In this document: one piece after another, positions 20,080-28,039 of the stretch
Layout: every line of letters begins with the position of its first letter
Numbering within the stretch: position 1 is the first letter of the stretch
From: Caballeronia turbans
GTDB lineage: Bacteria; Pseudomonadota; Gammaproteobacteria; Burkholderiales; Burkholderiaceae
Assembly (NCBI GenBank): GCA_001544655.2
Contig: FCOD02000011.1
Coordinates: forward strand, 62,001-126,000
Reading direction: 5' to 3'
Length of the DNA: 64,000 nt
Made by a program: the position numbers and the translations under genes
The notes under the pieces: generated by a model
Seen by the model: the letters and a program-made list of their open reading frames with translations, nothing else
The model's database searches: none
What the model was told of the DNA's origin: nothing

Positions 20080-22365
20080 ATGAAGTTCCGCTTTCCCGTC
20101 GTCATCATCGACGAAGACTTTCGCTCCGAGAACATTTCGGGTTCCGGCATCCGGGCGCTCGCCGAGGCGATCGAGAAAGAAGGCGCCGAAGTCCTCGGCC
20201 TGACGAGCTACGGCGACCTCGCCGCGTTCGCGCAGCAGTCGAGCCGCGCGTCGTGCTTCATCTTGTCGATCGACGACGACGAGCTGCTGCCCTACGCGGA
20301 CAACGTCGTCGTGGAGGGCGACACGCCCGAGCTGGCATCGGCCATCGTCGCGCTGCGCGCGTTCATCAACGCCGTGCGCCGCCGCAACGCCGATATCCCC
20401 ATCTTCCTGTACGGCGAAACGCGCACCTCGCGCCACTTGCCCAACGACATCCTGCGCGAGCTGCACGGCTTCATCCACATGTTCGAGGACACGCCCGAAT
20501 TCGTCGCGCGACACGTGATCCGCGAGGCGAAGGTGTATCTCGATTCGCTCGCGCCGCCGTTCTTCAAGGAACTGGTGCAGTACGCGGAGGAGGGCTCGTA
20601 TTCGTGGCACTGTCCCGGACACTCGGGCGGCGTTGCGTTCCTGAAGAATCCGCTCGGGCAGATGTTTCACCAGTTCTTCGGCGAGAACATGCTGCGCGCG
20701 GACGTGTGCAATGCCGTCGACGAACTCGGCCAGCTGCTCGATCACACCGGTCCGGTCGCGGCGTCCGAGCGTAACGCGGCGCGCATCTTCAGCGCGGATC
20801 ATCTCTTTTTCGTGACCAATGGCACGTCGACGTCGAACAAGATCGTGTGGCACGCGACCGTCGCGCCGGGCGATATCGTCCTGGTCGACCGCAACTGCCA
20901 CAAGTCGATCCTGCACGCGATCACGATGACCGGCGCGATCCCGGTGTTCCTCACGCCGACGCGCAACCATTTCGGCATCATCGGGCCGATTCCGCGCGAC
21001 GAATTCAAGCCGGAAAACATTCGCAGGAAGATCGAGGCGAATCCGTTCGCCCGCGAGGCGCTCGCGAAGAACCCGAAGATCAAGCCGCGCATTCTGACGA
21101 TCACCCAGAGCACGTATGACGGCGTGATCTACAACGTCGAGATGATCAAGGATCTGCTCGGCGACATGCTCGACACGCTGCACTTCGACGAAGCCTGGCT
21201 GCCGCACGCCGAGTTCCACTCGTTCTATCAGGACATGCACGCGATCGGCGCGGGCCGTCCGCGCACGGGCGCACTCGTGTTCGCGACGCACTCGACGCAC
21301 AAGCTGCTCGCCGGCATTTCGCAGGCGTCGCAGATTCTCGTGCAGGACAGCGAGAACAGCACGTTCGACCGCCATCGTTTCAACGAGGCGTATCTGATGC
21401 ACACGTCGACCTCGCCGCAATACGCGATCATCGCGTCATGCGATGTCGCCGCCGCGATGATGGAGGCGCCGGGCGGCACGGCGCTCGTCGAGGAATCGAT
21501 TGCCGAAGCGCTCGATTTTCGCCGCGCGATGCGCAAGGTCGATGCCGAATACGGCGAGGACTGGTTCTTCAAGGTCTGGGGTCCGGATGCGCTGGCGGAA
21601 GAGGGTATCGGCGATCGCGAGGACTGGATGCTGAAGCCAAACGACCGCTGGCACGGCTTCGGCGCGCTCGCCGAAAACTTCAACATGCTCGACCCGATCA
21701 AGGCGACGATCATCACGCCGGGACTCGACGTGGACGGCGAGTTCGGCGAGAGCGGCATCCCGGCCGCGATCGTGACGAAATATCTGGCGGAGCACGGCAT
21801 CATCGTGGAAAAGACGGGGCTTTACTCGTTCTTCATCATGTTCACGATCGGCATCACGAAGGGCCGCTGGAACTCGATGGTCACCGAGCTTCAGCAGTTC
21901 AAGGACGACTACGACAACAATCAGCCGCTGTGGCGCGTGCTGCCGGAGTTCGTCGCGCAGCATCCGTCGTATGAGCGCATCGGCCTGCGCGATCTGTGCG
22001 GGCAGATTCACAGCGTCTATCGCGCGAACAATATCGCGCGTCTGACGACGGAGATGTATCTGTCGAGCATGGAACCGGCGATGAAACCGTCAGAAGCGTT
22101 TGCGAAGCTCGCGCACCGTGAGATCGACCGCGTGCCGATCGACGAACTCGAAGGCCGCGTCACGTCGATCCTGCTCACGCCGTATCCGCCGGGCATCCCC
22201 TTGCTGATTCCGGGCGAGCGCTTCAATCGCACGATCGTCGATTATCTGCGTTTCGCGCGCGAGTTCAACGAGCGGTTCCCGGGATTCCACACGGATATTC
22301 ACGGGCTCGTCGGCGAGATGATCAACGGGCGTATCGAGTATTTCGTCGATTGCGTGCGCGATTGA
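20080..22365 (+). CDS. Orn/Lys/Arg decarboxylase, large PLP-dependent form
   Basis: Biodegradative-type basic amino-acid decarboxylase (761 aa). Three parts: a CheY-like wing domain (1-130), the PLP core with HCPGHSGGVAFLKNP near 178 and the Schiff-base lysine in ATHSTHKLLAG near 400, and a C-terminal domain containing LLTPYPPGIPLLIPGERF. Substrate (arginine, lysine or ornithine) cannot be settled by eye; arginine would give agmatine, the substrate of one reading of the ureohydrolase at 45887. A GGAG-containing site precedes ATG 20080; an ATG five codons earlier is in frame. Confidence 0.9.
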   Translation: MKFRFPVVIIDEDFRSENISGSGIRALAEAIEKEGAEVLGLTSYGDLAAFAQQSSRASCFILSIDDDELLPYADNVVVEGDTPELASAIVALRAFINAVRRRNADIPIFLYGETRTSRHLPNDILRELHGFIHMFEDTPEFVARHVIREAKVYLDSLAPPFFKELVQYAEEGSYSWHCPGHSGGVAFLKNPLGQMFHQFFGENMLRADVCNAVDELGQLLDHTGPVAASERNAARIFSADHLFFVTNGTSTSNKIVWHATVAPGDIVLVDRNCHKSILHAITMTGAIPVFLTPTRNHFGIIGPIPRDEFKPENIRRKIEANPFAREALAKNPKIKPRILTITQSTYDGVIYNVEMIKDLLGDMLDTLHFDEAWLPHAEFHSFYQDMHAIGAGRPRTGALVFATHSTHKLLAGISQASQILVQDSENSTFDRHRFNEAYLMHTSTSPQYAIIASCDVAAAMMEAPGGTALVEESIAEALDFRRAMRKVDAEYGEDWFFKVWGPDALAEEGIGDREDWMLKPNDRWHGFGALAENFNMLDPIKATIITPGLDVDGEFGESGIPAAIVTKYLAEHGIIVEKTGLYSFFIMFTIGITKGRWNSMVTELQQFKDDYDNNQPLWRVLPEFVAQHPSYERIGLRDLCGQIHSVYRANNIARLTTEMYLSSMEPAMKPSEAFAKLAHREIDRVPIDELEGRVTSILLTPYPPGIPLLIPGERFNRTIVDYLRFAREFNERFPGFHTDIHGLVGEMINGRIEYFVDCVRD

Positions 22366-22390
22366 TGTTTCGCTGACCCGTTGCAAAAAC

Positions 22391-22418
22391 AAACGGCCCG
22401 TTCAGAACGGGCCGTTTG
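22391..22418. terminator. Bidirectional terminator between decarboxylase and gst
   Basis: AAACGGCCCGTT (22391-22402) pairs perfectly with AACGGGCCGTTT (22406-22417), 3-nt gap. Confidence 0.85.
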
Positions 22419-22440
22419 TCGTTTCAGGAACGCCGATCGT

Positions 22441-23046
22441 TCAGATCAGGCCTTCCGCTTTCATCGCCGCTTGCACGCCCGCACGCGCGCCCACACGTTC
22501 CTGATAGGCGACCAGCGCGGGCCACTTGCCGAGGTCGAGATCGATGTGCTTTGCCCAGCCGAGCACGGTGAAGAGGTACGCATCGCCGATGCTGAATTCG
22601 TTGCCGAGCAGGAATTGCTTGTCGTCGACTTGCTGCGCCACGTAGGCGAGACGGCGCTCGAGATTGGCCATCGCCGCTGCTTTCCAGTCGCTGCTCGCGG
22701 CCGGATTGAAGAACGGCGAGAAGTTCTTGTGCAGTTCCGTGCCGATAAACGTCAGCCAGCTTTGCAGGCGATAACGCGCCATGCCGTCGTTGAGCGGCGC
22801 GAGATGCTTCGCCGGGACCTGGTCGGCGATGTACTGCATGATCGCGGGGCCTTCGGTGAGCAGCTCGCCGCTGTCGAGCAGGAGCGCGGGCACGTAGCCC
22901 TTCGCATTGATCTTGCTGAAATCCGCGCCGCTCGCGGTGAGTTTGGTCTTGAGATCGACGGCTTCGATTTCATAAGGCAGCCCCGATTCTTCAAGCGCGA
23001 TGTGCGATGCGAGGGAACAGGCGCCTGCTTTGTAGAACAGTTTCAA
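22441..23046 (-). CDS. gstA: Beta-class glutathione S-transferase
   Basis: Glutathione transferase (201 aa from the TTG at 23046). The N-terminal thioredoxin fold begins with KLFYKAGACSLASH, placing the beta-class catalytic cysteine at position 10; the cis-proline region is GYVPALLLDSGELLTEG and the helical C-domain has FSIGDAYLFTVLGWAKH. TTG is chosen because GGAG lies upstream and it gives the family length; an in-frame ATG at 23073 would add nine unrelated residues. Confidence 0.92.
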   Translation of the reverse strand: MKLFYKAGACSLASHIALEESGLPYEIEAVDLKTKLTASGADFSKINAKGYVPALLLDSGELLTEGPAIMQYIADQVPAKHLAPLNDGMARYRLQSWLTFIGTELHKNFSPFFNPAASSDWKAAAMANLERRLAYVAQQVDDKQFLLGNEFSIGDAYLFTVLGWAKHIDLDLGKWPALVAYQERVGARAGVQAAMKAEGLI

Positions 23047-23073
23047 AACAATTTCTCCAGGATGAGTCGGCAC

Positions 23074-23302
23074 GATTATGAATGAACTCGTTTCGGCGTG
23101 GCTGAATGGTTTGTGAAATTGTCTGTGTCGTGGGTGGAGATAAAGGCTTGCAAGAAATCGGACTCTTCGTGCATTTGTTTTGGATTGCGAAGTATAGGAT
23201 CGGTTTGTTTTCGATCGATTTTGAGGGGACGTATGGGTACAAGGCCTTCGTTCGCCGGCGCCTGTCTGCTTTCTCCGCAGTGCGAGTCAGTGTCGCGGAA
23301 GT
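23074..23302. other. Low-GC stretch upstream of the tae4 remnant
   Basis: About 230 bp visibly richer in A/T than the surroundings (for example 23150-23230), with stops in every plausible plus-strand coding phase and no recognisable protein. Probably decayed 5' part of the tae4-like gene or other acquired DNA. Confidence 0.45.
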
Positions 23303-23464
23303 CGGAAAGGAATCATCGTCGTGAAAGGACACGGCTGGTCCAATGCGCGAGGACATGTCACTCTGTGGGACGGAAGTTTCTGCTCGGATGCATGTCACTT
23401 GCTTCGCGACCCTGACAACGGCCTCTTTGTTCCGGAGACGGCGTCGCTATGGGTGCTGCATTAA
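23303..23464 (+). pseudogene. tae4: Remnant of T6SS amidase effector Tae4 (C-terminal part)
   Basis: The frame 23303-23464 reads RKGIIVVKGHGWSNARG, then HVTLWDGSFCSDACHLL, and ends PETASLWVLH before a TAA. This is the C-terminal signature of Tae4 (KGII.., GW(S)(D/N)A.GH..LWDG, then ..A..LW.L), and includes the likely catalytic histidine in ARGHVTLWDG. The N-terminal half with the catalytic cysteine is missing: upstream in this frame there are several stops. A GTG at 23321 could at most start a 47-residue peptide. The downstream tai4-like remnant supports the identity. Confidence 0.65.
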
Positions 23465-23758
23465 ATTTTGCGAGGACCGCTGGTCCCACGCTCCTCGCCT
23501 TGAGCCAACTTGCGAGTGCGACCTCAGTCAGCCAGGAACGACGCGAACGCCTCCGCAAGCGCTTATCTGGAGGCGGGCGATTTGCCGATCGGGGCCTACG
23601 ACGCCATCGACCGCCTGGCGACCGAGCACGCGAACCGTAAGTACGGCGGTTCGATCGAATCGGAGTTCGGCACGAAGAAATGCATCGGTTTCTTCGAAAG
23701 CGATGCACTGCACGATCTGGCCTCGAAGGTGACCCGCTCGAAGTCGCGAGCCCGTTAA
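23449..23758 (+). pseudogene. tai4: Remnant of T6SS immunity protein Tai4, frameshifted
   Basis: A signal-peptide-like start MGAALNFARTAGPTLLALSQ, then ASATSVSQ, begins at 23449 and overlaps the tae4 remnant stop. From about 23524 the neighbouring frame (a phase change) continues DANASASAYLEAGDLPIGAY, then DAIDRLATEHANRKYGGS and TKKCIGFFESDALHDLA, ending at 23758. The second part resembles the C-terminal half of Tai4 immunity proteins (ASAY.E..DLPI.AYEA ... KKYGG ... KCIDLFHS.EL). The usual segment between signal peptide and this region appears deleted. It overlaps the convergent bestrophin stop by 2-3 bp. Confidence 0.62.
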
Positions 23759-24687
23759 TCGATCACGAACTTTCCCTGCAACGTCGGGCCGGCAGCCGGC
23801 GGCATCGCGAACTCGGCATCGTCGGCCATATCGTGCAGCGCGATCTCGATGCTCTCGCACATCGCGTTCAGCGCGAGGTCGTTCTCTTCGAGTCCGAACG
23901 GATCTTCGATCTGCGCGGCGATCGCTTCCAGCGCCATGAACGCATACGCGACGAGCAGCGCGAACAACGGCGTGAGCACACCCGCGCCATCGACCAGCCC
24001 GAACGGCAGCATCACACAGAAGAGATAGATCGTGCGATGAATCATCACCGAGTAGGAAAACGGCAGCGGCGTGCTCGCAATGCGCTCGCATCCGCCGATC
24101 ACATCGGAAAGCGCGTTCAGATTGTGCTGAATCGCGAGCATCGCATAGCCGTCGAGCGCGCCTTCGCGCCGGCGTTCCGCGACCCACTCGCCGAGCAAGA
24201 GCAGAATCATCGCGGGCCGGTATTTCGCCGCCGCGACGCGCGCGTGCAGTTCGGATGGCAATCGCGGAGAAAGATCGGCGAGCGCATCGGTGCCGCGCAA
24301 CTGATGTCGAAGCGCATGCGCCAGTGCTCCGAGCGCCGCGAGGAAGCGATGCGACTGACCGCGCTCGGGAGGCGCCGGCAGCGACAGCACTTGCTGCGCC
24401 AGCGCGCGCGACGTATTGAGCAACGTTCCCCACAGCTTCCGGCCTTCCCACCAGCGCTCGTAACTCGCGCTATTGCGAAACCCGAGAAACACGGCGAGCG
24501 CGATGCCCACGAGCGCGAACGGCGGCGTGCCGAGCCCGATCGGATAGTAGCGCATGTGGTCGTGCATGAAGATCGCCGCCACCGAAAGCGCGAAGATCAG
24601 CCCGAGGCGCGGCAGCAGTTGCGGCAGGACAGAGCCGCGCCACACGAACAGCAGTCGAAACCAGTTGAGCGCGGGGCGGATGATCAT
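23755..24687 (-). CDS. Bestrophin-family (UPF0187) membrane channel protein
   Basis: 310-residue bestrophin-like protein, probably an anion or cation channel in the inner membrane. Family marks: the N-terminal WFRLLFVWRGSVLP, the conserved FLGFRNSASYERWWEGRKLWG around residue 68-88, several hydrophobic segments, and the C-terminal IEDPFGLEENDLALNAMCESIE. The stop lies within the end of the convergent tai4 remnant. Start ATG at 24687 gives MIIRPALNW. Confidence 0.9.
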   Translation of the reverse strand: MIIRPALNWFRLLFVWRGSVLPQLLPRLGLIFALSVAAIFMHDHMRYYPIGLGTPPFALVGIALAVFLGFRNSASYERWWEGRKLWGTLLNTSRALAQQVLSLPAPPERGQSHRFLAALGALAHALRHQLRGTDALADLSPRLPSELHARVAAAKYRPAMILLLLGEWVAERRREGALDGYAMLAIQHNLNALSDVIGGCERIASTPLPFSYSVMIHRTIYLFCVMLPFGLVDGAGVLTPLFALLVAYAFMALEAIAAQIEDPFGLEENDLALNAMCESIEIALHDMADDAEFAMPPAAGPTLQGKFVID

Positions 24688-24778
24688 GACGGAGCGTTTC
24701 GATAAGCGCGAGTGCGTGACATCCGATTATCTCGGAAATGCCGGGCGCCGAGCAGGGACGTGACGCCGCGTCCGGAAA

Positions 24779-24804
24779 TAAAAAGGCCGTCCTTGCGAAC
24801 GGCC
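24779..24804 (-). terminator. Terminator downstream of argH
   Basis: GGCCGT (24785-24790) pairs with ACGGCC (24799-24804); A-run at 24779-24784 gives the U-tract on the minus strand. Confidence 0.8.
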
Positions 24805-24843
24805 CTCGATGTCACGAGGCAAAGGTGACGACTGGCAATGCGA

Positions 24844-26247
24844 TCAAAGCGCCGCGCGCGCCGCCTTCGCCGCCGCGCGCACCTGATCCGGCGCGGTGCC
24901 GCCTGGGTGATTGCGGCTCGCGACCGATCCCTCGAGCGTCAGATACTCGAACACGTCCTCACCGATCAGATGTGCGACGTTCGGCAGTTCGCGACGCATT
25001 TCTTCGAGCGACAGGTCGGCGATATCGCACTCGCGATCCACGCAAATGCGCACGGCATGCGCGACCGCTTCGTGCGCGTCACGGAAGGGCAGGCCGCGCT
25101 TCACGAGGTAATCCGCGAGATCGGTGGCGGTCGAGAAGCCTTGCAGTGCCGCCGCGCGCATCGCTTGCGGCTTCACGGTGATGCCGGCCGCCATTTCCGC
25201 GAAGATGCGCAGCGTGTCCGCGACCGTATCGACGGTATCGAACAGCGGTTCCTTGTCTTCCTGATTGTCCTTGTTGTACGCGAGCGGCTGGCCTTTCATC
25301 AGCGTGAGCAGCGCCATGAGATGGCCGTTCACGCGGCCGGTCTTGCCGCGCGCGAGCTCGGGCACGTCGGGGTTCTTCTTCTGCGGCATGATCGACGAAC
25401 CCGTGCAGAAGCGGTCCGCCAGATCGATGAAGCCGACGCGCGGGCTCATCCACAGCACGAGTTCTTCGGAGAAGCGCGACACGTGCGTCATGACGAGCGC
25501 GGCCGCCGCGGTGAATTCGATCGCGAAATCGCGGTCGGACACGGCATCGAGCGAATTCGTGCAGATGCCGTCGAAGCCGAGCGTCTTCGCGACCGCGTGA
25601 CGATCGATCGGATAGCTCGTGCCGGCCAGCGCCGCCGCGCCCAGCGGCAGACGGTTCACGCGACGGCGCAGATCGCGCATGCGCTCGGCATCGCGCGAAA
25701 ACATCTCGACGTAGGCGAGAAGGTGATGACCGAACGTCACCGGCTGCGCCACTTGCAGATGCGTGAAGCCCGGCATGATGGTGTCGGAATGCTTCTCGGC
25801 CATGTCGATGAGCGCGAGACGCAAATCCTTGAGCAAGTCGTCGATACGGTCGATTTCGCCGCGCAGCCACAGCCGGATATCCGTTGCGACCTGATCGTTG
25901 CGCGAGCGGCCGGTGTGCAGGCGCTTGCCGGCATCGCCGATCAGGGCCGTCAGCCGCGCTTCGATGTTCAGATGCACGTCTTCCAGATCCAGCTTCCACT
26001 CGAACTCGCCGCGCTCGATTTCGCCCTTGATCTGCGTCATGCCGCGCTCGATGGCGGCAAGATCCTCGGCGCCGATGATCTTCTGCGCCGCGAGCATCGA
26101 CGCGTGCGCGAGCGAGCCCTGAATGTCGACGAGCGCAAGTCGATTGTCGAAGAACACCGACGACGTATAGCGCTTGACGAGCTCCGACATCGGCTCGGAG
26201 AAGCGAGCCGACCAGGCTTCGCCTTTTTTGTGGAGTTGGGACGTCAT
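24844..26247 (-). CDS. argH: Argininosuccinate lyase
   Basis: Last step of arginine synthesis, splitting argininosuccinate to arginine and fumarate (467 aa). Aspartase/fumarase-superfamily signature [12 protein letters not shown] near residue 285; [13 protein letters not shown] near 110 and [16 protein letters not shown] near 158 are the other conserved segments. Ends in an Ala-rich helix. Monocistronic with its own terminator. Confidence 0.97.
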   Translation of the reverse strand: MTSQLHKKGEAWSARFSEPMSELVKRYTSSVFFDNRLALVDIQGSLAHASMLAAQKIIGAEDLAAIERGMTQIKGEIERGEFEWKLDLEDVHLNIEARLTALIGDAGKRLHTGRSRNDQVATDIRLWLRGEIDRIDDLLKDLRLALIDMAEKHSDTIMPGFTHLQVAQPVTFGHHLLAYVEMFSRDAERMRDLRRRVNRLPLGAAALAGTSYPIDRHAVAKTLGFDGICTNSLDAVSDRDFAIEFTAAAALVMTHVSRFSEELVLWMSPRVGFIDLADRFCTGSSIMPQKKNPDVPELARGKTGRVNGHLMALLTLMKGQPLAYNKDNQEDKEPLFDTVDTVADTLRIFAEMAAGITVKPQAMRAAALQGFSTATDLADYLVKRGLPFRDAHEAVAHAVRICVDRECDIADLSLEEMRRELPNVAHLIGEDVFEYLTLEGSVASRNHPGGTAPDQVRAAAKAARAAL

Positions 26248-26316
26248 GGTGATTTTCTCAGCGGAGGGTTTGGCTTCGATTCGGCTTCAAGAGGTCGAAA
26301 ATTTTAACATTCGGGA

Positions 26317-27123
26317 CTATTCGGACCCGACGAGAATCACCAGCTTCAGATCCTCCCGGTGAGCCGGCTTGAACGTGATCTGATTGAACACGACAGGCCC
26401 GCGCGACGGGTGATTGAACGCGCGCTCGCCACCTTCGCGCTCGAACACGTCCTGCGACGCCCAGAAGCGCGCGAAGGCGTCGCTCGCGGCGCTCAGACTG
26501 TCGATGAGCGCGCGGGTCGGCGCATCGTTCAGATGGCGGATCGAATCGGCGCGGAATTCGGCGGCGAGGCGTCGCGCGCGCGTCTCCCAATCGACGATCA
26601 GCGCGCGCGCCGCCGGCGACGTGAACGTGTAGGTCAGAAGATTGCGGTCATGGTCGCCGTCCAGCCAGCCGACGAACAGCGCCGACGCATGCTCGTTCCA
26701 GCGCAGCGCGTTCCACTGGCGGTCGAGCACATAGGCCGGTGCGCCGATCAGCGCGACCGTCTGCAGCAGCGCGGCGGGCGCGTCCTGGCTGGCGGGATCG
26801 GGCTCGGCGGGGTCGCGCTGGGCGGCGAGCTCGAACAGATACGCGCGTTCGGCGCGCGACAACTGCAGCGCGACGGCGATACGCGCAAGTGCATCGGCGG
26901 AAGCGGACACCGGACGGCCCTGCTCGATCCAGGTGTACCAGGTCGGGCTCACGCCGCACAATTGCGCGACTTCCTCCCGGCGCAGGCCGGGCGTGCGGCG
27001 GCGCGGACCGCCCGCGAGGCCGACTGCCTGCGGCGACAGCCTTTCGCGATGCGCGCGGATAAATTCCCCGAGCGCATGCGCGGGCGTTTCGGCGAGGGGT
27101 TCGTTTTTGTCGGTGAGGTTCAT
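26317..27123 (-). CDS. XRE-family regulator with MmyB-like ligand-binding domain
   Basis: 268-residue transcription regulator. N-terminal helix-turn-helix: RRTPGLRREEVAQLCGVSPTWYTWIEQGR at about residues 47-75 (characteristic of this group); C-terminal MLTR/MmyB-like sensor domain with NALRWNEHASALFVGW near 138 and the terminal FNHPSRGPVVFNQITFKPAH. Divergent from the methyltransferase gene with a 110-bp gap carrying a palindrome that overlaps that gene's -35, so it probably controls itself and that neighbour. Ligand unknown. Confidence 0.9.
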   Translation of the reverse strand: MNLTDKNEPLAETPAHALGEFIRAHRERLSPQAVGLAGGPRRRTPGLRREEVAQLCGVSPTWYTWIEQGRPVSASADALARIAVALQLSRAERAYLFELAAQRDPAEPDPASQDAPAALLQTVALIGAPAYVLDRQWNALRWNEHASALFVGWLDGDHDRNLLTYTFTSPAARALIVDWETRARRLAAEFRADSIRHLNDAPTRALIDSLSAASDAFARFWASQDVFEREGGERAFNHPSRGPVVFNQITFKPAHREDLKLVILVGSE

Positions 27124-27167
27124 TCAAACGTCGACAGGTGGTTTATATACCAGGATACATTCACAAC

Positions 27168-27196
27168 TTGTACTGGTACAAAGCGGGCTCTATTGT
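27168..27196 (+). promoter_or_regulatory. Promoter of methyltransferase gene with palindromic operator over the -35
   Basis: TTGTAC (27168-27173) and TATTGT (27191-27196) are separated by 17 bp, a good sigma-70 spacing. The -35 is part of the palindrome TTGTAC-TG-GTACAA (27168-27181), arms perfect. This is a likely binding site for the divergent XRE regulator; the assignment is inference. Confidence 0.55.
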
Positions 27197-27233
27197 AGCG
27201 GCAGACCTTCCCCACATCGAACCGGAGAACGCG

Positions 27234-27998
27234 ATGAAACACCACGATCAGGTCGCCGACGCATTCGGCAGCACGGCCGCCGCCTATCTCACGAGCGCCG
27301 TCCACGCGAGCGGTGCCGATCTGCAGAGCCTTGCCGCGACTTTCGCGGCCACGTGCGGCAACGCGGTCGTGCTCGACATGGGCTGCGGCGCGGGTCACGC
27401 GAGCTTCGCGATCGCGCCGCATGTACGCGAGATCGTCGCGTACGACATCGCGCCGCAGATGCTCGCGACGGTCGAGGCCGCCGCGAAGGAACGCGGTCTG
27501 ACGACGATCCGGACACAGCAAGGCGCCGCTGAAACGCTGCCGTTCGCCGACGGCACGTTCAACTGGGCCGTGAGCCGCATGAGCGCGCACCACTGGCGGG
27601 ACGTGCCGGCCGCGTTGAAGGAAGCGCATCGCGTGCTGAAGCCGGGCGGGCGGCTCAGGTTCATCGATATCGCGGGCATCGACGATCCGCTTTACGACAC
27701 GCACATCCAGGCGATCGAACTCCTGCGCGATGCGTCGCACATCCGCGACTATCGCGCCGACGAATGGATCGCCATGCTCGACGCCGCCGGTTTCGACGCG
27801 CAGGTGACGGAGCGCTGGCGCATTCCGCTGGAGTTCGAGTCGTGGGTGACGCGCATGCGCACGCCGGCCGAGCGCGTGACGGCAATCAGATCGATGTGGA
27901 AAAGTGCGCCCGATGAAGTGCGCCAGTATTTCGGCGTGAAGGACGATTGCTCGTTCGAGCTGGACGCGATGATGATCGAGGCGAAACGAAGGGATTGA
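27234..27998 (+). CDS. Class I SAM-dependent methyltransferase (UbiE/Methyltransf_11 type)
   Basis: 254-residue methyltransferase. Motif I VLDMGCGAGHASFAIAPH lies near residue 47, the SAM-acidic loop VAYDIAPQMLATVE near 70, and motif post-I/II QGAAETLPFADGTFNWAVSRMSAHHW near 95-120, as in ubiquinone/menaquinone and small-molecule methyltransferases. Start ATG follows CCGGAGAACGCG; an ATG at 27138 is in frame but lies across the promoter. Substrate unknown. Divergent partner of the XRE regulator. Confidence 0.88.
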   Translation: MKHHDQVADAFGSTAAAYLTSAVHASGADLQSLAATFAATCGNAVVLDMGCGAGHASFAIAPHVREIVAYDIAPQMLATVEAAAKERGLTTIRTQQGAAETLPFADGTFNWAVSRMSAHHWRDVPAALKEAHRVLKPGGRLRFIDIAGIDDPLYDTHIQAIELLRDASHIRDYRADEWIAMLDAAGFDAQVTERWRIPLEFESWVTRMRTPAERVTAIRSMWKSAPDEVRQYFGVKDDCSFELDAMMIEAKRRD

Positions 27999-28033
27999 GA
28001 AAAACGGCGTCGCGCGGCACCGCACGACGCCGT
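27999..28033 (-). terminator. Terminator between methyltransferase gene and ppc
   Basis: ACGGCGTCG (28004-28012) pairs with CGACGCCGT (28025-28033); A-run immediately before gives a minus-strand U-tract for ppc. Confidence 0.82.
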
Positions 28034-28039
28034 CCTCAA

